This document shows positions 47,192 through 55,105 of a stretch of 64,000 nucleotides of DNA, one piece after another. The notes beneath the pieces were generated by a model that was not told where the DNA came from, made no database searches, and saw only the letters and a list, made by a program, of their open reading frames with translations. Each line of letters starts with the position of its first letter. Positions within the stretch are counted from its first letter, which is position 1. This DNA comes from CAWBRY01 sp963791295 (GTDB lineage Bacteria > Bacteroidota > Bacteroidia > Chitinophagales > Chitinophagaceae): the NCBI GenBank assembly GCA_963791295.1, contig CAWBRY010000004.1:248001-312000 (forward strand), in the 5' to 3' direction. A program made the position numbers and the translations under genes.

Positions 47192-48657
47192 ATGGTGTAC
47201 ACTCAGTTTATAGATGGCGCATTAACTACAGGTTCAAACAGGGAATCCTGGATAAACTATAATCCAGCTAATAATAATCCATTGGGAGAAGTTTGTCAGG
47301 CTAACGATCAGGATATTGAAGCAGCTGTAAATTCATCAGAAAAGGCCTTCCATATTTGGCATACCAAAACCGGAGCAGAACGTGGTCGGGTTTTATTAAA
47401 AGCAGCCCATATATTAAGATCCAGATTGGACAAAATTGCTTTTTTAGAAACTCAGGATGTTGGAAAGCCCATTTCGGAATCTCTGGCTGTGGATATTACT
47501 TCGGCTGCAGATGCCCTGGAATATTTTGGAGGAATGGCTGCAGGTATACATGGAGAGTTTTTTGATTTGAAAAACGCCTTTGGATATACGCGTCCTGAGC
47601 CTTTAGGTATTTGTGCGGGAATCGGTGCATGGAACTATCCGATTCAGATTGCTGCATGGAAGGCCGCTCCGGCATTGGCTTGCGGCAACTCAATGATTTT
47701 TAAACCATCCGAACTCACCCCGGCAACTGCACTTGAATTGGCTAAGGCATTTATGGAAGCCGGAGCCCCGCCTGGTTTGTTTAATGTAGTTCAGGGTGAT
47801 GGTAGGGTTGGAAGCTATGTTAGTAGATCATCCGCGTATAGCAAAAATTTCATTGACAGGTTCAGTTTCAACTGGTAAAAAAATCTTTGCCGGTGCTGCA
47901 ACCCAACTGAAACAGGTCACACTTGAACTTGGGTGGAAAATCTCCCTTAATTATTTTCGAAGATGCAGATATAGATAATGCTGTATCAGCAGCTTTGCTC
48001 GCAAATTTTTATACGCAGGGTGAAGTTTGTTCGAATGGTACACGGGTATTTGTGCATCGTCAAATTTTTGATTCCTTTTTAATGAAGCTAAAGGACCGAA
48101 CTGAAAAAATCAGATTGGGGGACCCGGCAGATCCCGATACCCAGATGGGCGCATTAATTAGTAAGGCGCACATGGAAAAAATAATCCGGTTTATAGATTC
48201 AGGAAAATCTTCAGGTGCAACATTATTGACCGGAGGCTTCAGACCTGAAAAAGATTTCAAAGGACGGGATATTACTTCCGGCAATTTCCTGACTCCGGCA
48301 ATTTTTACGGATTGCGATGATTCAATGGAAATTTGCAAAGAAGAGATTTTTGGTCCGGTGCTCTCTATACTCTGCTTTGACTCAGAAGAAGAGGTGATTG
48401 AAAGGGCTAATAATACTCCCTTCGGACTGTCGGCAGGTGTATTTACGAATGACATAAAACGCGGCCATCGGGTAATTCATCAATTACAGGCAGGTACATG
48501 CTGGATTAATAATTATAATATAACCCCTATTGAACTTCCTTTTGGTGGATATAAACAATCAGGTCAGGGCCGGGAGAATAGCCTTGCTGCTATTCAACAT
48601 TATACCCAGCTAAAAAGTGTTTATGTGGAATTAGGAAATGTCGAATCTCCTTATTGA
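47192..48657 (+). CDS. betB: Betaine aldehyde dehydrogenase, frameshifted
   Basis: NAD(P)-dependent oxidation of betaine aldehyde to glycine betaine. ATG 47192 follows an AAGGA box and begins MVYTQFIDGAL. GAWNYPIQIAAWK and KPSELTPATALELAK are typical. After a frame change near 47811 comes PRIAKISLTGSVSTGKKIF, and after another near 47930 LELGGKSPLIIFEDADID with catalytic Cys in YTQGEVCSNGTRVFV. EIFGPVLSILCF and LPFGGYKQSGQGREN close it. The GEVCSNGTRVFV form is close to E. coli BetB. About 488 residues. Confidence 0.9.
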
Positions 48658-48659
48658 AG

Positions 48660-50306
48660 ATGGATAAAGTTTTTGACACAATCATTATTGGAGGCGGGTC
48701 TGCCGGCTGTGTGTTGGCAAATCGACTGAGTGAAAATCCGGACCATAAAGTGTTGGTGATTGAAGCGGGAAGAAGAGATTCCTGGTGGGATATTTTTATT
48801 CATATGCCAGCTGCTCTTACCTATCCGATTGGTAGTAAATTTTATGATTGGCAATACCAATCGGAGCCTGAGCCATTCATGAATAACCGGCAGGTGTATC
48901 ATGCCCGTGGAAAATTGTTAGGTGGTTCCAGTTCCATTAACGGAATGATTTTCATTCGTGGTAATCCATTGGACTATGAAAAGTGGGCAAAGGATCCGGG
49001 AATGGAATCATGGGATTATTCCCATTGCCTTCCTTATTTTAAAAAGTCTGAAAACAGAACCGCTGGAGCAAACTTCTTGCGTGGTGGTACTGGTCCTCTG
49101 CACCTCGAGACCGGGCCTGCGACCAACCCCTTGTTTAAAGCATTTTTTGATGCGGCCAAACAAGCAGGCTATCCGCTGACAGAAGATGTCAATGGATTCC
49201 AACAGGAAGGTTTTGGAAAGTTCGACCGCAACATCAAAAATGGGAGGCGTTGGTCTGCCTCAAAGGCATATTTGCATCCTGTTTTGGGAAAACGAAAAAA
49301 TCTTGAAGTAATCTGTGGTGCGCTCGCAACCAAAATTCTTTTCTCGGGGAAGCGCGCAGTCGGAGTAGAATTTTTGAAAGGAAATAGTTTGCACAGGGTT
49401 ACAGCAGGTGAAGTTATTTGCTGTGGAGGTGCCATTAATTCTCCCCAGATTCTCCAGCTGTCAGGAATAGGAAATCCTGAAATTTTGAAATCGGCAGGGG
49501 TTGAGGTGCTACACGACCTTCCTGGTGTGGGGCAGAATTTACAAGATCATCTTGAGGTATATGTCCAATATGCCTGCAAAAAACCAGTAAGCGTATGGCC
49601 AGCATTGAAATGGTATAACAAACCCTGGGTGGGCTTGCAGTGGATGTTCTTTCATAAAGGACCTGCGGCAACTAATCACTTTGAGGGAGGAGGATTTATC
49701 AGAAGTAATGAAACGGTTGCTTACCCTAACCTTCAGTTTCATTTTTTGCCTGTGGCTATACGATATGATGGTAGTTCTCCATCAGGGGGTCATGGCTACC
49801 AGGTCCATGTTGGCCCAATGAATTCTGATGCCCGTGGATCTGTCCTGATTAAGTCATCGGATCCAAAGGAAAAACCAGCCATTCGGTTTAATTATCTTTC
49901 TACAGATCAGGATCGGAGGGAGTGGGTGGAGGCCATCCGCTGTGCCCGAAAAATCCTGAATCAGCCAGCGATGGATGAATTTAATGGTGGGGAACTTTCA
50001 CCTGGACCTGCCGTTGATACCGATGAGCAAATACTGGATTGGGTCAGCCGTGATTCAGAAACTGCCTTGCATCCATCCTGCACTTGTCGCATGGGTACGG
50101 ATAACATGTCTGTCGTAGATCCACTAACCATGCGGGTGCATGGCCTTGACGGTTTAAGGATAGTAGATGGAAGTGTAATGCCGTATATAACGAATGGTAA
50201 TCTGTATGCTCCAATTATGATGATCGCAGAAAAGGCGGCCGATATAATTTTAGGAAATCAACCGCTTAAAGCGGAAAAGTCTGATTTTTACAGGAAGCCG
50301 GATTAA
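48660..50306 (+). CDS. betA: Choline dehydrogenase (GMC oxidoreductase)
   Basis: FAD enzyme oxidising choline to betaine aldehyde. The 548-residue protein starts TIIIGGGSAGCVLANRLSE after ATG 48660 (the preceding TTG at 48654 overlaps the betB stop). GMC motifs are GKLLGGSSSINGMIFIRG, GAINSPQILQLSGIGNPE, LPGVGQNLQDHLEVY, and the C-terminal catalytic pair region LHPSCTCRMGTDNMSVVD and ITNGNLYAPIMMIAEKA. Length and order match BetA. It ends 5 bp from the converging purU stop. Confidence 0.93.
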   Translation: MDKVFDTIIIGGGSAGCVLANRLSENPDHKVLVIEAGRRDSWWDIFIHMPAALTYPIGSKFYDWQYQSEPEPFMNNRQVYHARGKLLGGSSSINGMIFIRGNPLDYEKWAKDPGMESWDYSHCLPYFKKSENRTAGANFLRGGTGPLHLETGPATNPLFKAFFDAAKQAGYPLTEDVNGFQQEGFGKFDRNIKNGRRWSASKAYLHPVLGKRKNLEVICGALATKILFSGKRAVGVEFLKGNSLHRVTAGEVICCGGAINSPQILQLSGIGNPEILKSAGVEVLHDLPGVGQNLQDHLEVYVQYACKKPVSVWPALKWYNKPWVGLQWMFFHKGPAATNHFEGGGFIRSNETVAYPNLQFHFLPVAIRYDGSSPSGGHGYQVHVGPMNSDARGSVLIKSSDPKEKPAIRFNYLSTDQDRREWVEAIRCARKILNQPAMDEFNGGELSPGPAVDTDEQILDWVSRDSETALHPSCTCRMGTDNMSVVDPLTMRVHGLDGLRIVDGSVMPYITNGNLYAPIMMIAEKAADIILGNQPLKAEKSDFYRKPD

Positions 50307-50311
50307 AATAT

Positions 50312-51139
50312 TTACTCAAATACCACAGTTCTATTTTTATAAGGAAACACGCGGTCTTCAAACAGCAGCTTAAGAGCTTTGGCCAATACGGCTTTTTCAA
50401 TTTCCTTGCCCGCGGTAACCATCGCTGCAGGCGTATAGGTATGATCTACCTGTATGATTTGTTGTTCGATAATGGGGCCGTCATCCAAATTGTTGGTCAC
50501 AAAATGCGCTGTTGCACCTATGAGTTTGACACCGCGAATGTGTGCCTGCTTATAGGGACTGGCGCCGATAAAGGCGGGCAAAAAAGAATGATGAATATTG
50601 ATGATGTTGGGTGGATGCTTTGCAACAAACGCCGGTGACAGTATGCGCATAAACTTGGCCAGCACTAGGTAGTCATATTCATATTGCTGCAAATGACTTT
50701 CCAACTCTGATTCAAACTGCTCTTTGGTTTTTTGTTCATGGCTTATGTATATAAACGGCACGCCAAACCTCTCGCAAATATCCTGCAGCAAGGCATGATT
50801 GCCGATAACAACCTGCACACTTGCGCCCAATGTTTTGAAATGGTTACGCACTAAAATATCACCCAGACAGTGATACTCTTTTCCCACCATCACCACAACC
50901 TTCTTTTCGGGCTGCGGATTTACAATGATAACAGCATCATCTGGCAATCCAGCTTTTAATTCATGATAAAGCTTATCTACATCAGAATACGATTCGGTTG
51001 CCAATCTCAAAAAGAATTGTCCTTCGATTGGATCCACATGTTCCCGCATGGAAAGTATGTTGATGCCATTGCGCGCCATCGTCTGCGAGATGACCGCTAC
51101 CAGGCCAACCTTATCTTTACATTGAATAAGAATGATCAA
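50312..51139 (-). CDS. purU: Formyltetrahydrofolate deformylase
   Basis: Hydrolyses 10-formyl-tetrahydrofolate to formate and tetrahydrofolate. The 275-residue protein has an N-terminal ACT domain (MIILIQCKDKVGLVAVISQT, residues 1-80) and a formyltransferase-like catalytic domain with NIHHSFLPAFIGASPYKQA (catalytic Asn-His) and NLDDGPIIEQ (Asp). Placed against betA, it probably recycles folate loaded with one-carbon units by the dimethylglycine and sarcosine steps. PurU is commonly found with such catabolic genes. Methionine/glycine regulation through the ACT domain is known from E. coli but not visible here. Confidence 0.93.
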   Translation of the reverse strand: MIILIQCKDKVGLVAVISQTMARNGINILSMREHVDPIEGQFFLRLATESYSDVDKLYHELKAGLPDDAVIIVNPQPEKKVVVMVGKEYHCLGDILVRNHFKTLGASVQVVIGNHALLQDICERFGVPFIYISHEQKTKEQFESELESHLQQYEYDYLVLAKFMRILSPAFVAKHPPNIINIHHSFLPAFIGASPYKQAHIRGVKLIGATAHFVTNNLDDGPIIEQQIIQVDHTYTPAAMVTAGKEIEKAVLAKALKLLFEDRVFPYKNRTVVFE

Positions 51140-51215
51140 GAGTAATTTTTTCTACACGGCCAGCAAGTGTACCTGGCACAAATTAAAGAATTTAGGATGG
51201 TTGGTGGGCGATTAT

Positions 51216-51614
51216 TCACTTCCTGTGATACTCTTCGTCGCTTACTTTTTCCATCCATTCAACCACCTTACCATTTAGATTTTCGTGTATAGCAATATGG
51301 CTCACGCCCGTTGTGGATGTTGCGCCATGCCAGTGTTTTTCGTTTGGCTCAATCCACACCACATCACCCGGACGAATTTCTTCAATGGAGCCACCTTGTT
51401 TTTGCACCCAGCCAACACCGGCTGTAATAATTAATGTTTGTCCTAAGGGATGTGTATGCCATGCGGTTCTGGCGCCTGGTTCAAATGTAACGAGTGCTGC
51501 AGCAGCACGTCTTGCATCGTTTGCAGCAAACAAAGGGTCAATTCGAACTGAACCACTGAACCAATCTTCCGGACCTTTTTGTGATGCCTGCGAGCCAATT
51601 TTTGTTATTTGCAT
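51216..51614 (-). CDS. Cupin-domain protein
   Basis: A 132-residue single-domain cupin. Motif 1 is GARTAWHTHPLGQTLIITAG (His-x-His and Gln) and motif 2 is PGDVVWIEPNEKHWHGA (His). It resembles the small cupins annotated as carboxymuconolactone-related or R-mandelonitrile-lyase-like, which bind a metal but have varied or unknown roles. Separate from the purU unit by 76 bp. No specific substrate can be proposed. Confidence 0.8.
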   Translation of the reverse strand: MQITKIGSQASQKGPEDWFSGSVRIDPLFAANDARRAAAALVTFEPGARTAWHTHPLGQTLIITAGVGWVQKQGGSIEEIRPGDVVWIEPNEKHWHGATSTTGVSHIAIHENLNGKVVEWMEKVSDEEYHRK

Positions 51615-51710
51615 TGTACTCTAAGTTTAATTCTGATTTGAAATGCCTGGGGGATGGCATGTAACAGGGCAAATTAAAAGATTTGTTTCACACTCATTTC
51701 CCTCGGTACA

Positions 51711-51740
51711 TAAAGAAAAAAGCTCTGATCACTCAGAGCT
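51711..51740 (-). terminator. Terminator hairpin beyond the tRNA-Asp 3'-end fragment
   Basis: AGCTCTGA (51721-51728) and TCAGAGCT (51733-51740) form a perfect 8-bp stem with a TCAC loop, with T-rich sequence on the minus-strand side. It lies immediately beyond the tRNA fragment and is the likely original terminator of tRNA-Asp. Confidence 0.65.
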
Positions 51741-51743
51741 TTT

Positions 51744-51761
51744 GCGGACCGGACGGGACTC
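51744..51761 (-). repeat. 3'-terminal fragment of tRNA-Asp (att-like repeat)
   Basis: GCGGACCGGACGGGACTC is identical to 54195-54212, which covers the acceptor 3' strand and part of the T arm of tRNA-Asp. Similarity stops after these 18 bases, so no complete tRNA can form here. The following 110 bp (to 51872) hold nothing recognisable. Confidence 0.7.
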
Positions 51762-51872
51762 TCCCGACTTCACTGGTCTGCTCCGAAGCTTTCAAGCAAC
51801 GGGATGTAACAGCTAGAGGGTTTGCTGACCTTTATTGTTCCTTGCTGTTTTCTGTGGGTTTTTAACTGAAAA

Positions 51873-51950
51873 TTATAGGGAAAATAGAAACTCCCAGAGA
51901 TAATGAGTGAATTTTTTCCGTTCGGTATGAGTGTGGTGGTGCACTTCCAT
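51873..51950 (-). pseudogene. Truncated DUF6090 paralogue
   Basis: ATG at 51950, 9 bp after the stop of the intact DUF6090 gene, encodes MEVHHHTHTERKKFTHYLWE plus five residues before a stop at 51873. This parallels the first 22 residues of the intact neighbour (MEVHAHAHTPRKKWSHYFWE). Similarity ends inside the membrane helix, where unrelated sequence begins. Confidence 0.75.
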
Positions 51951-51959
51951 CTCTAATAT

Positions 51960-52697
51960 TTAAGATAAATTGTACTTTTTCAAAATGAACTCTCTTATTC
52001 CACGTGCTTTTTTTCTTAAATTATTTAATAAATGATTGATGATTTCATTCATACCGTTAATATGGTTTAATGTTATTAAAATGGCATTGATTACTTCAGG
52101 ATCAGCTGACAGTAACTTCACTTGCCCCTTAACAGGCATATCTCTGAATTCTTCGTTTTCAAATTTTCTATACTCAACCCCATCCAATAACATTGGAAAA
52201 TAAGTACGAAGTAAATGCCTAAATTCGGTTGACTCTTCAAAAATAAACCGGATAAAATCGACTTGTTTATAATAATCCATCATACTATCGGAAACAGCTT
52301 TATCAGAAATCATGCGCATACCGCCTGCATTTCTTAGCTGAATAATTGTGCGGTCATTTACAGTGAACAGATCACTCCGGTGCAGTTGCCTCAAAAAATG
52401 ATAGATATCTTTAGCCACTGTATCCCGGTCTTTGCGGGTGAGTAGTCCTATTGTTGAATCTGCCAGCTTTTGTGTGAATGTGCTGTAATTTATCCGTTCA
52501 CCCAGGCTATTAATATCCGCACCAAGATCTTCAACAAAGGATCGTATATATTGTTTTTCCCTTTCTTTTTCAATTTTGTGTTCCCTGAAATTTTCTGCCA
52601 GGAAACCACAGAATACCGCAAGGAATAACATGAGAAACTCCCAGAAATAATGCGACCATTTCTTACGGGGTGTATGTGCATGTGCATGTACTTCCAT
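51960..52697 (-). CDS. DUF6090-family membrane-anchored protein
   Basis: A 245-residue protein of a Bacteroidota family of unknown function. ATG at 52697 gives the conserved opening MEVHAHAHTPRKKWSHYFWE followed by one transmembrane helix (FLMLFLAVFCGFLAEN). A charged REHKIEKEREKQYIRSFVED segment follows, with a long helical soluble region. Family members often occur as tandem paralogues, and the remnant of a second copy follows directly. ATG at 52715 is an alternative start that adds six residues. Function unassigned. Confidence 0.75.
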   Translation of the reverse strand: MEVHAHAHTPRKKWSHYFWEFLMLFLAVFCGFLAENFREHKIEKEREKQYIRSFVEDLGADINSLGERINYSTFTQKLADSTIGLLTRKDRDTVAKDIYHFLRQLHRSDLFTVNDRTIIQLRNAGGMRMISDKAVSDSMMDYYKQVDFIRFIFEESTEFRHLLRTYFPMLLDGVEYRKFENEEFRDMPVKGQVKLLSADPEVINAILITLNHINGMNEIINHLLNNLRKKARGIREFILKKYNLS

Positions 52698-52859
52698 GTC
52701 CGAATTTACAATCAAAATGTGTCCGTCTATCCTATTTCCTTAAGAAGAGTGGACGGACGGACAGGCTCAGAAGGTATGTAATTGCTACGCCTTTGGTCTT
52801 TGCGACCTGAATTTGAGACTTAACGAGTGCACTTCCGTTTTTAGCTCCATGATGAGGGG
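52698..52859. other. Short region with weak coding remnants
   Basis: No intact gene. On the minus strand one frame reads APHHGAKNGSALVKSQ, faintly like metallo-beta-lactamase HHG segments, but without supporting motifs; treated as uncertain remnant sequence. Confidence 0.25.
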
Positions 52860-53045
52860 CTATATGATTTTTTCTCCTTTAAGTTCGGATGGCCGTGCGC
52901 CAATTTCCTTCTTCTTTACGTGCAAACCAATCACCGGCATCCTTTCCCCTTTAGCACAGCTTATTTCCCACCTAGCACCGCTTGAATGCCAAGTGTTTTT
53001 ACTGAGCAATACAATCATCCCATCACACATTTCATTTTTCAGCAT
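52860..53045 (-). pseudogene. Fragment of a TIR-like (MTH538/ThsB-type) domain gene
   Basis: A 61-residue open segment: CDGMIVLLSKNTWHSSGARWEISCAKGERMPVIGLHV with EIGARPSELKGEKI near the end. The pattern of hydrophobic strand, Ser-x-x-(W)-x-x-x-E-I-x-x-A, then V-I-G resembles the second half of MTH538 TIR-like domains found in Thoeris ThsB and other defence proteins. Both ends are cut by stops or loss of similarity; the domain's N-terminal half is absent. Domain call is by eye. Confidence 0.45.
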
Positions 53046-53332
53046 TGACTTTTAGTTGCCACCTTGCCAGTGGCTTAATTACTCAAAAACGGTATGATAC
53101 CCAAACAAAATGTAATTTCTTTTATTTGGATATACCTGGCATGCAAGGCTGTAGCGGATCGGGGGTATATTTTTCTGTTAAGAAAGGGTTTTATATCGGA
53201 GGAAAAGTTACAGTATTCATAGGAATAGTTCATGGTACTGCAACAGATGATAGTGGAGGAAAACTTGCCACAATTACCCCAGCTTATTATATTTGGGAGG
53301 TATTAAAAACTTTGAATGTAGTACTGCCTTAA
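53045..53332 (+). pseudogene. C-terminal fragment of a trypsin-like serine protease
   Basis: A 95-residue reading frame carrying DIPGMQGCSGSGVYFSV, where GCSGSG matches the catalytic-Ser GxSGSP-type motif, then VTVFIGIVHGT and KLATITPAYYIWEVL, as in trypsin-like peptidases attached to bacterial conflict systems. His and Asp of the triad would lie upstream but no such frame is visible, so the gene is truncated. It stops 12 bp before the HEPN-like gene. Confidence 0.45.
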
Positions 53333-53344
53333 ATATCATAATAT

Positions 53345-54013
53345 ATGAGTTTCCCTTTGACTTTTAGACTATACCGAGCACATACGTCCTCGGAGTTGAC
53401 TTCATTGAAAGAATATATTAACCATAGTGCGAAAAGCATTTTAAGTGCTCAACAAGACTTTGAAAGGGAATATGCTCAAGAGACTAAAGGGGAAGTCAAT
53501 CCGTCTGAGCAGGACTATTGGGATCATGAATACTATAAAGTAATTGAAATTTTTCCTTCTTTTTATAGACAATCAACATTTATCGGACTTTATTCCTTTC
53601 TTGAAGAAAGGCTAAATTCACTCTGTGACCAATTGCGACGATTTAAGAAATACAAAATCAAATTATCTGACTTAAGCGGTGAGAATATTATAGAAAAAAG
53701 TAAGAAATATTTAAGACTTGTTGTGGATTTGGAAATCGAGGGGTTAGATACTCTGTGGTTAAAGATTACAGAGTATCAAAAAATTAGAAATTGCTTTGTT
53801 CATTTAAATAGCTCAATTATTAGAGACAAAGAGTTACCTCTAGAAAAACAAAAACTATATCCGATTGTAAAGGCAAATCCTGACCTTGAGCTCAAACCAG
53901 GAGGAATTATTGATATTGTTAACGACAATTTCTTATTGCAGTTTATTTTGACTATTAGATCGTACATTAGTTCACTGTTGGATAAAATTGAAGATCAGGT
54001 AGCGTTTGACTAA
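53345..54013 (+). CDS. HEPN-like protein of unknown function
   Basis: An intact 222-residue, mostly helical, AT-rich gene. The motif RNCFVH (residues ~151-156, in YQKIRNCFVHLNSS) fits the R-x4-H active-site signature of HEPN RNases and similar domains, with the preceding helix typical of that fold. It directly follows the trypsin-like fragment. HEPN proteins often act as toxins or effector nucleases in defence modules. No paired antitoxin gene is visible. The family could not be named more exactly. Confidence 0.5.
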   Translation: MSFPLTFRLYRAHTSSELTSLKEYINHSAKSILSAQQDFEREYAQETKGEVNPSEQDYWDHEYYKVIEIFPSFYRQSTFIGLYSFLEERLNSLCDQLRRFKKYKIKLSDLSGENIIEKSKKYLRLVVDLEIEGLDTLWLKITEYQKIRNCFVHLNSSIIRDKELPLEKQKLYPIVKANPDLELKPGGIIDIVNDNFLLQFILTIRSYISSLLDKIEDQVAFD

Positions 54014-54148
54014 CGAAGCAACGTCTTGACTATGAGAATCAACTAGATAAAGATTTTAATGAATCGATGTGCCTTGGCGTCAACTCGCATTATCCAGGCC
54101 TGTTGCATTAAGTATTCTTGTTGTACCTATGTTGTACCTCAAAATAAA

Positions 54149-54181
54149 AAACTCTTATATGACATTCACATACAAGAGTTT
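54149..54181 (-). terminator. Terminator downstream of tRNA-Asp
   Basis: AAACTCTT (54149-54156) pairs with AAGAGTTT (54174-54181), with an inner TATG/CATA pairing; T-rich on the minus-strand side. It lies 14 bp past the 3' end of tRNA-Asp. Confidence 0.65.
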
Positions 54182-54195
54182 ATTTAACTTTAACG

Positions 54196-54269
54196 CGGAC
54201 CGGACGGGACTCGAACCCGCGACCTCTGCCGTGACAGGGCAGCATTCTAACCAACTGAACTACCGATCC
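54196..54269 (-). tRNA. tRNA-Asp (anticodon GTC)
   Basis: A 74-base cloverleaf: acceptor GGATCGG pairs with CCGGTCC, anticodon stem CTGCC/GGCAG encloses loop CTGTCAC with anticodon GTC, and a T arm GCGGG-TTCGAGT-CCCGT follows. CCA is not encoded. Its 3' end is duplicated at 51744-51761. Confidence 0.93.
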
Positions 54270-54338
54270 AAATTTCTAATAACCAATCCCGAAATCGCTT
54301 TCTCTCTTCGGGACCTTAAAAATCTATTCCTCCTTCGT

Positions 54339-54361
54339 CGGAACGGCTGAACTGCCGATCC
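54339..54361 (-). pseudogene. Degenerate tRNA-Asp 5'-half fragment
   Basis: On the minus strand GGATCGGCAGTTCAGCCG resembles the first 18 bases of the neighbouring tRNA-Asp (GGATCGGTAGTTCAGTTG). No tRNA structure can be completed from the following bases. Confidence 0.35.
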
Positions 54362-54427
54362 GAATATCAAAAAATCGAAACGCAAAGATATGGATCAGCC
54401 ACTAAAAAAGACAACCCACTCTTGCGG

Positions 54428-54958
54428 TTATTTAATTTTAACCCAAGTCTTGGTCAGTCCCTTTTCCTGGAGATAGGTTGACAAGGCTTCACCATCCTTT
54501 CCTCCCTTCTGGGCATGATGTAATAGCGAAAAGCCATGCGGTCCATTGGCAAAAATTAATTTTGGATAAGCCTCTAAAATTGGTTTTACAAGGTCTGTCT
54601 TGCCCAGCATGGTCAATACAAATAAACTAACCCGGGCTCCAGTTTCAATCAGGAATTCTGCAATTTGTTTATTGCCCATATGACCGGCTCCTTCAATAGC
54701 GGATTCAAAATCTCCATTGCCCCAATCAATCTTACCATGAATCAAATTGGGATAATCTTTTATCATGGATTGCACTTTGGCAAGATCGCTATGCCCGGCA
54801 ATTACAAACTCTTTTACAATCTCAGGTTTATAAGGTTCCGGGTCTTCCAAATTGGCGGACCTGTTTTCTTGAAATAGACTCCCGGCATTTACAATGCCCG
54901 GAAGAAAAAGTGTGCTTGAGAAAGCACTTGTCGTATAAAAAAATTGTTTTCTATCCAT
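54428..54958 (-). CDS. Exported ankyrin-repeat-like protein
   Basis: A 176-residue protein starting MDRKQFFYTTSAFSSTLFLP, a signal-peptide-like N-terminus. The rest contains ankyrin-type repeats: VIAGHSDLAKVQSMIKDYPN, SAIEGAGHMGNKQIAEFLIE with TGARVSLFVLTMLGKTDLVK, and a degenerate third with LLHHAQKGG. Known relatives are short uncharacterised Bacteroidota proteins. A remnant of a paralogous 5' end is at 34759. Function unknown. Confidence 0.65.
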   Translation of the reverse strand: MDRKQFFYTTSAFSSTLFLPGIVNAGSLFQENRSANLEDPEPYKPEIVKEFVIAGHSDLAKVQSMIKDYPNLIHGKIDWGNGDFESAIEGAGHMGNKQIAEFLIETGARVSLFVLTMLGKTDLVKPILEAYPKLIFANGPHGFSLLHHAQKGGKDGEALSTYLQEKGLTKTWVKIK

Positions 54959-55105
54959 AACTTTAATTTTAGCAAATCGAGAATGCAGGAAGCTCTGTGT
55001 CCCTCCAATGTAAAACTAAATTGGGATTGGGCTACGGAAATTATAGGAATGGTATTCCATCTCCTTTTTGACGCGCTATTTATGTTTATCTTAAAAAATT
55101 AAACA

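Larger units (their letters stand above)
51744..54212. mobile_element. Candidate small decayed genomic island at tRNA-Asp
   Basis: The two ends are identical 18-bp direct copies of the tRNA-Asp 3' end, the classic footprint of site-specific integration. The intact tRNA is at the upper end, with the 3' fragment and a terminator at the lower end. In between are a truncated DUF6090 paralogue, an intact DUF6090 gene, TIR-like and trypsin-like fragments and a HEPN-like gene. No integrase is present, so if real it is a remnant. The DUF6090 pair could instead be host genes. Confidence 0.4.

Noticed and set aside
51683..51865. Second tRNA or small protein gene over the tRNA-like fragment
   Set aside because: Only 18 bases match tRNA-Asp; the following bases do not form D, anticodon or acceptor stems, and the frame has no gene features.
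54069..54350. 93-codon open frame containing DRTGLEPATSAVTGQ
   Set aside because: The peptide is the typical spurious translation of the antisense of tRNA-Asp; the region is a tRNA gene.
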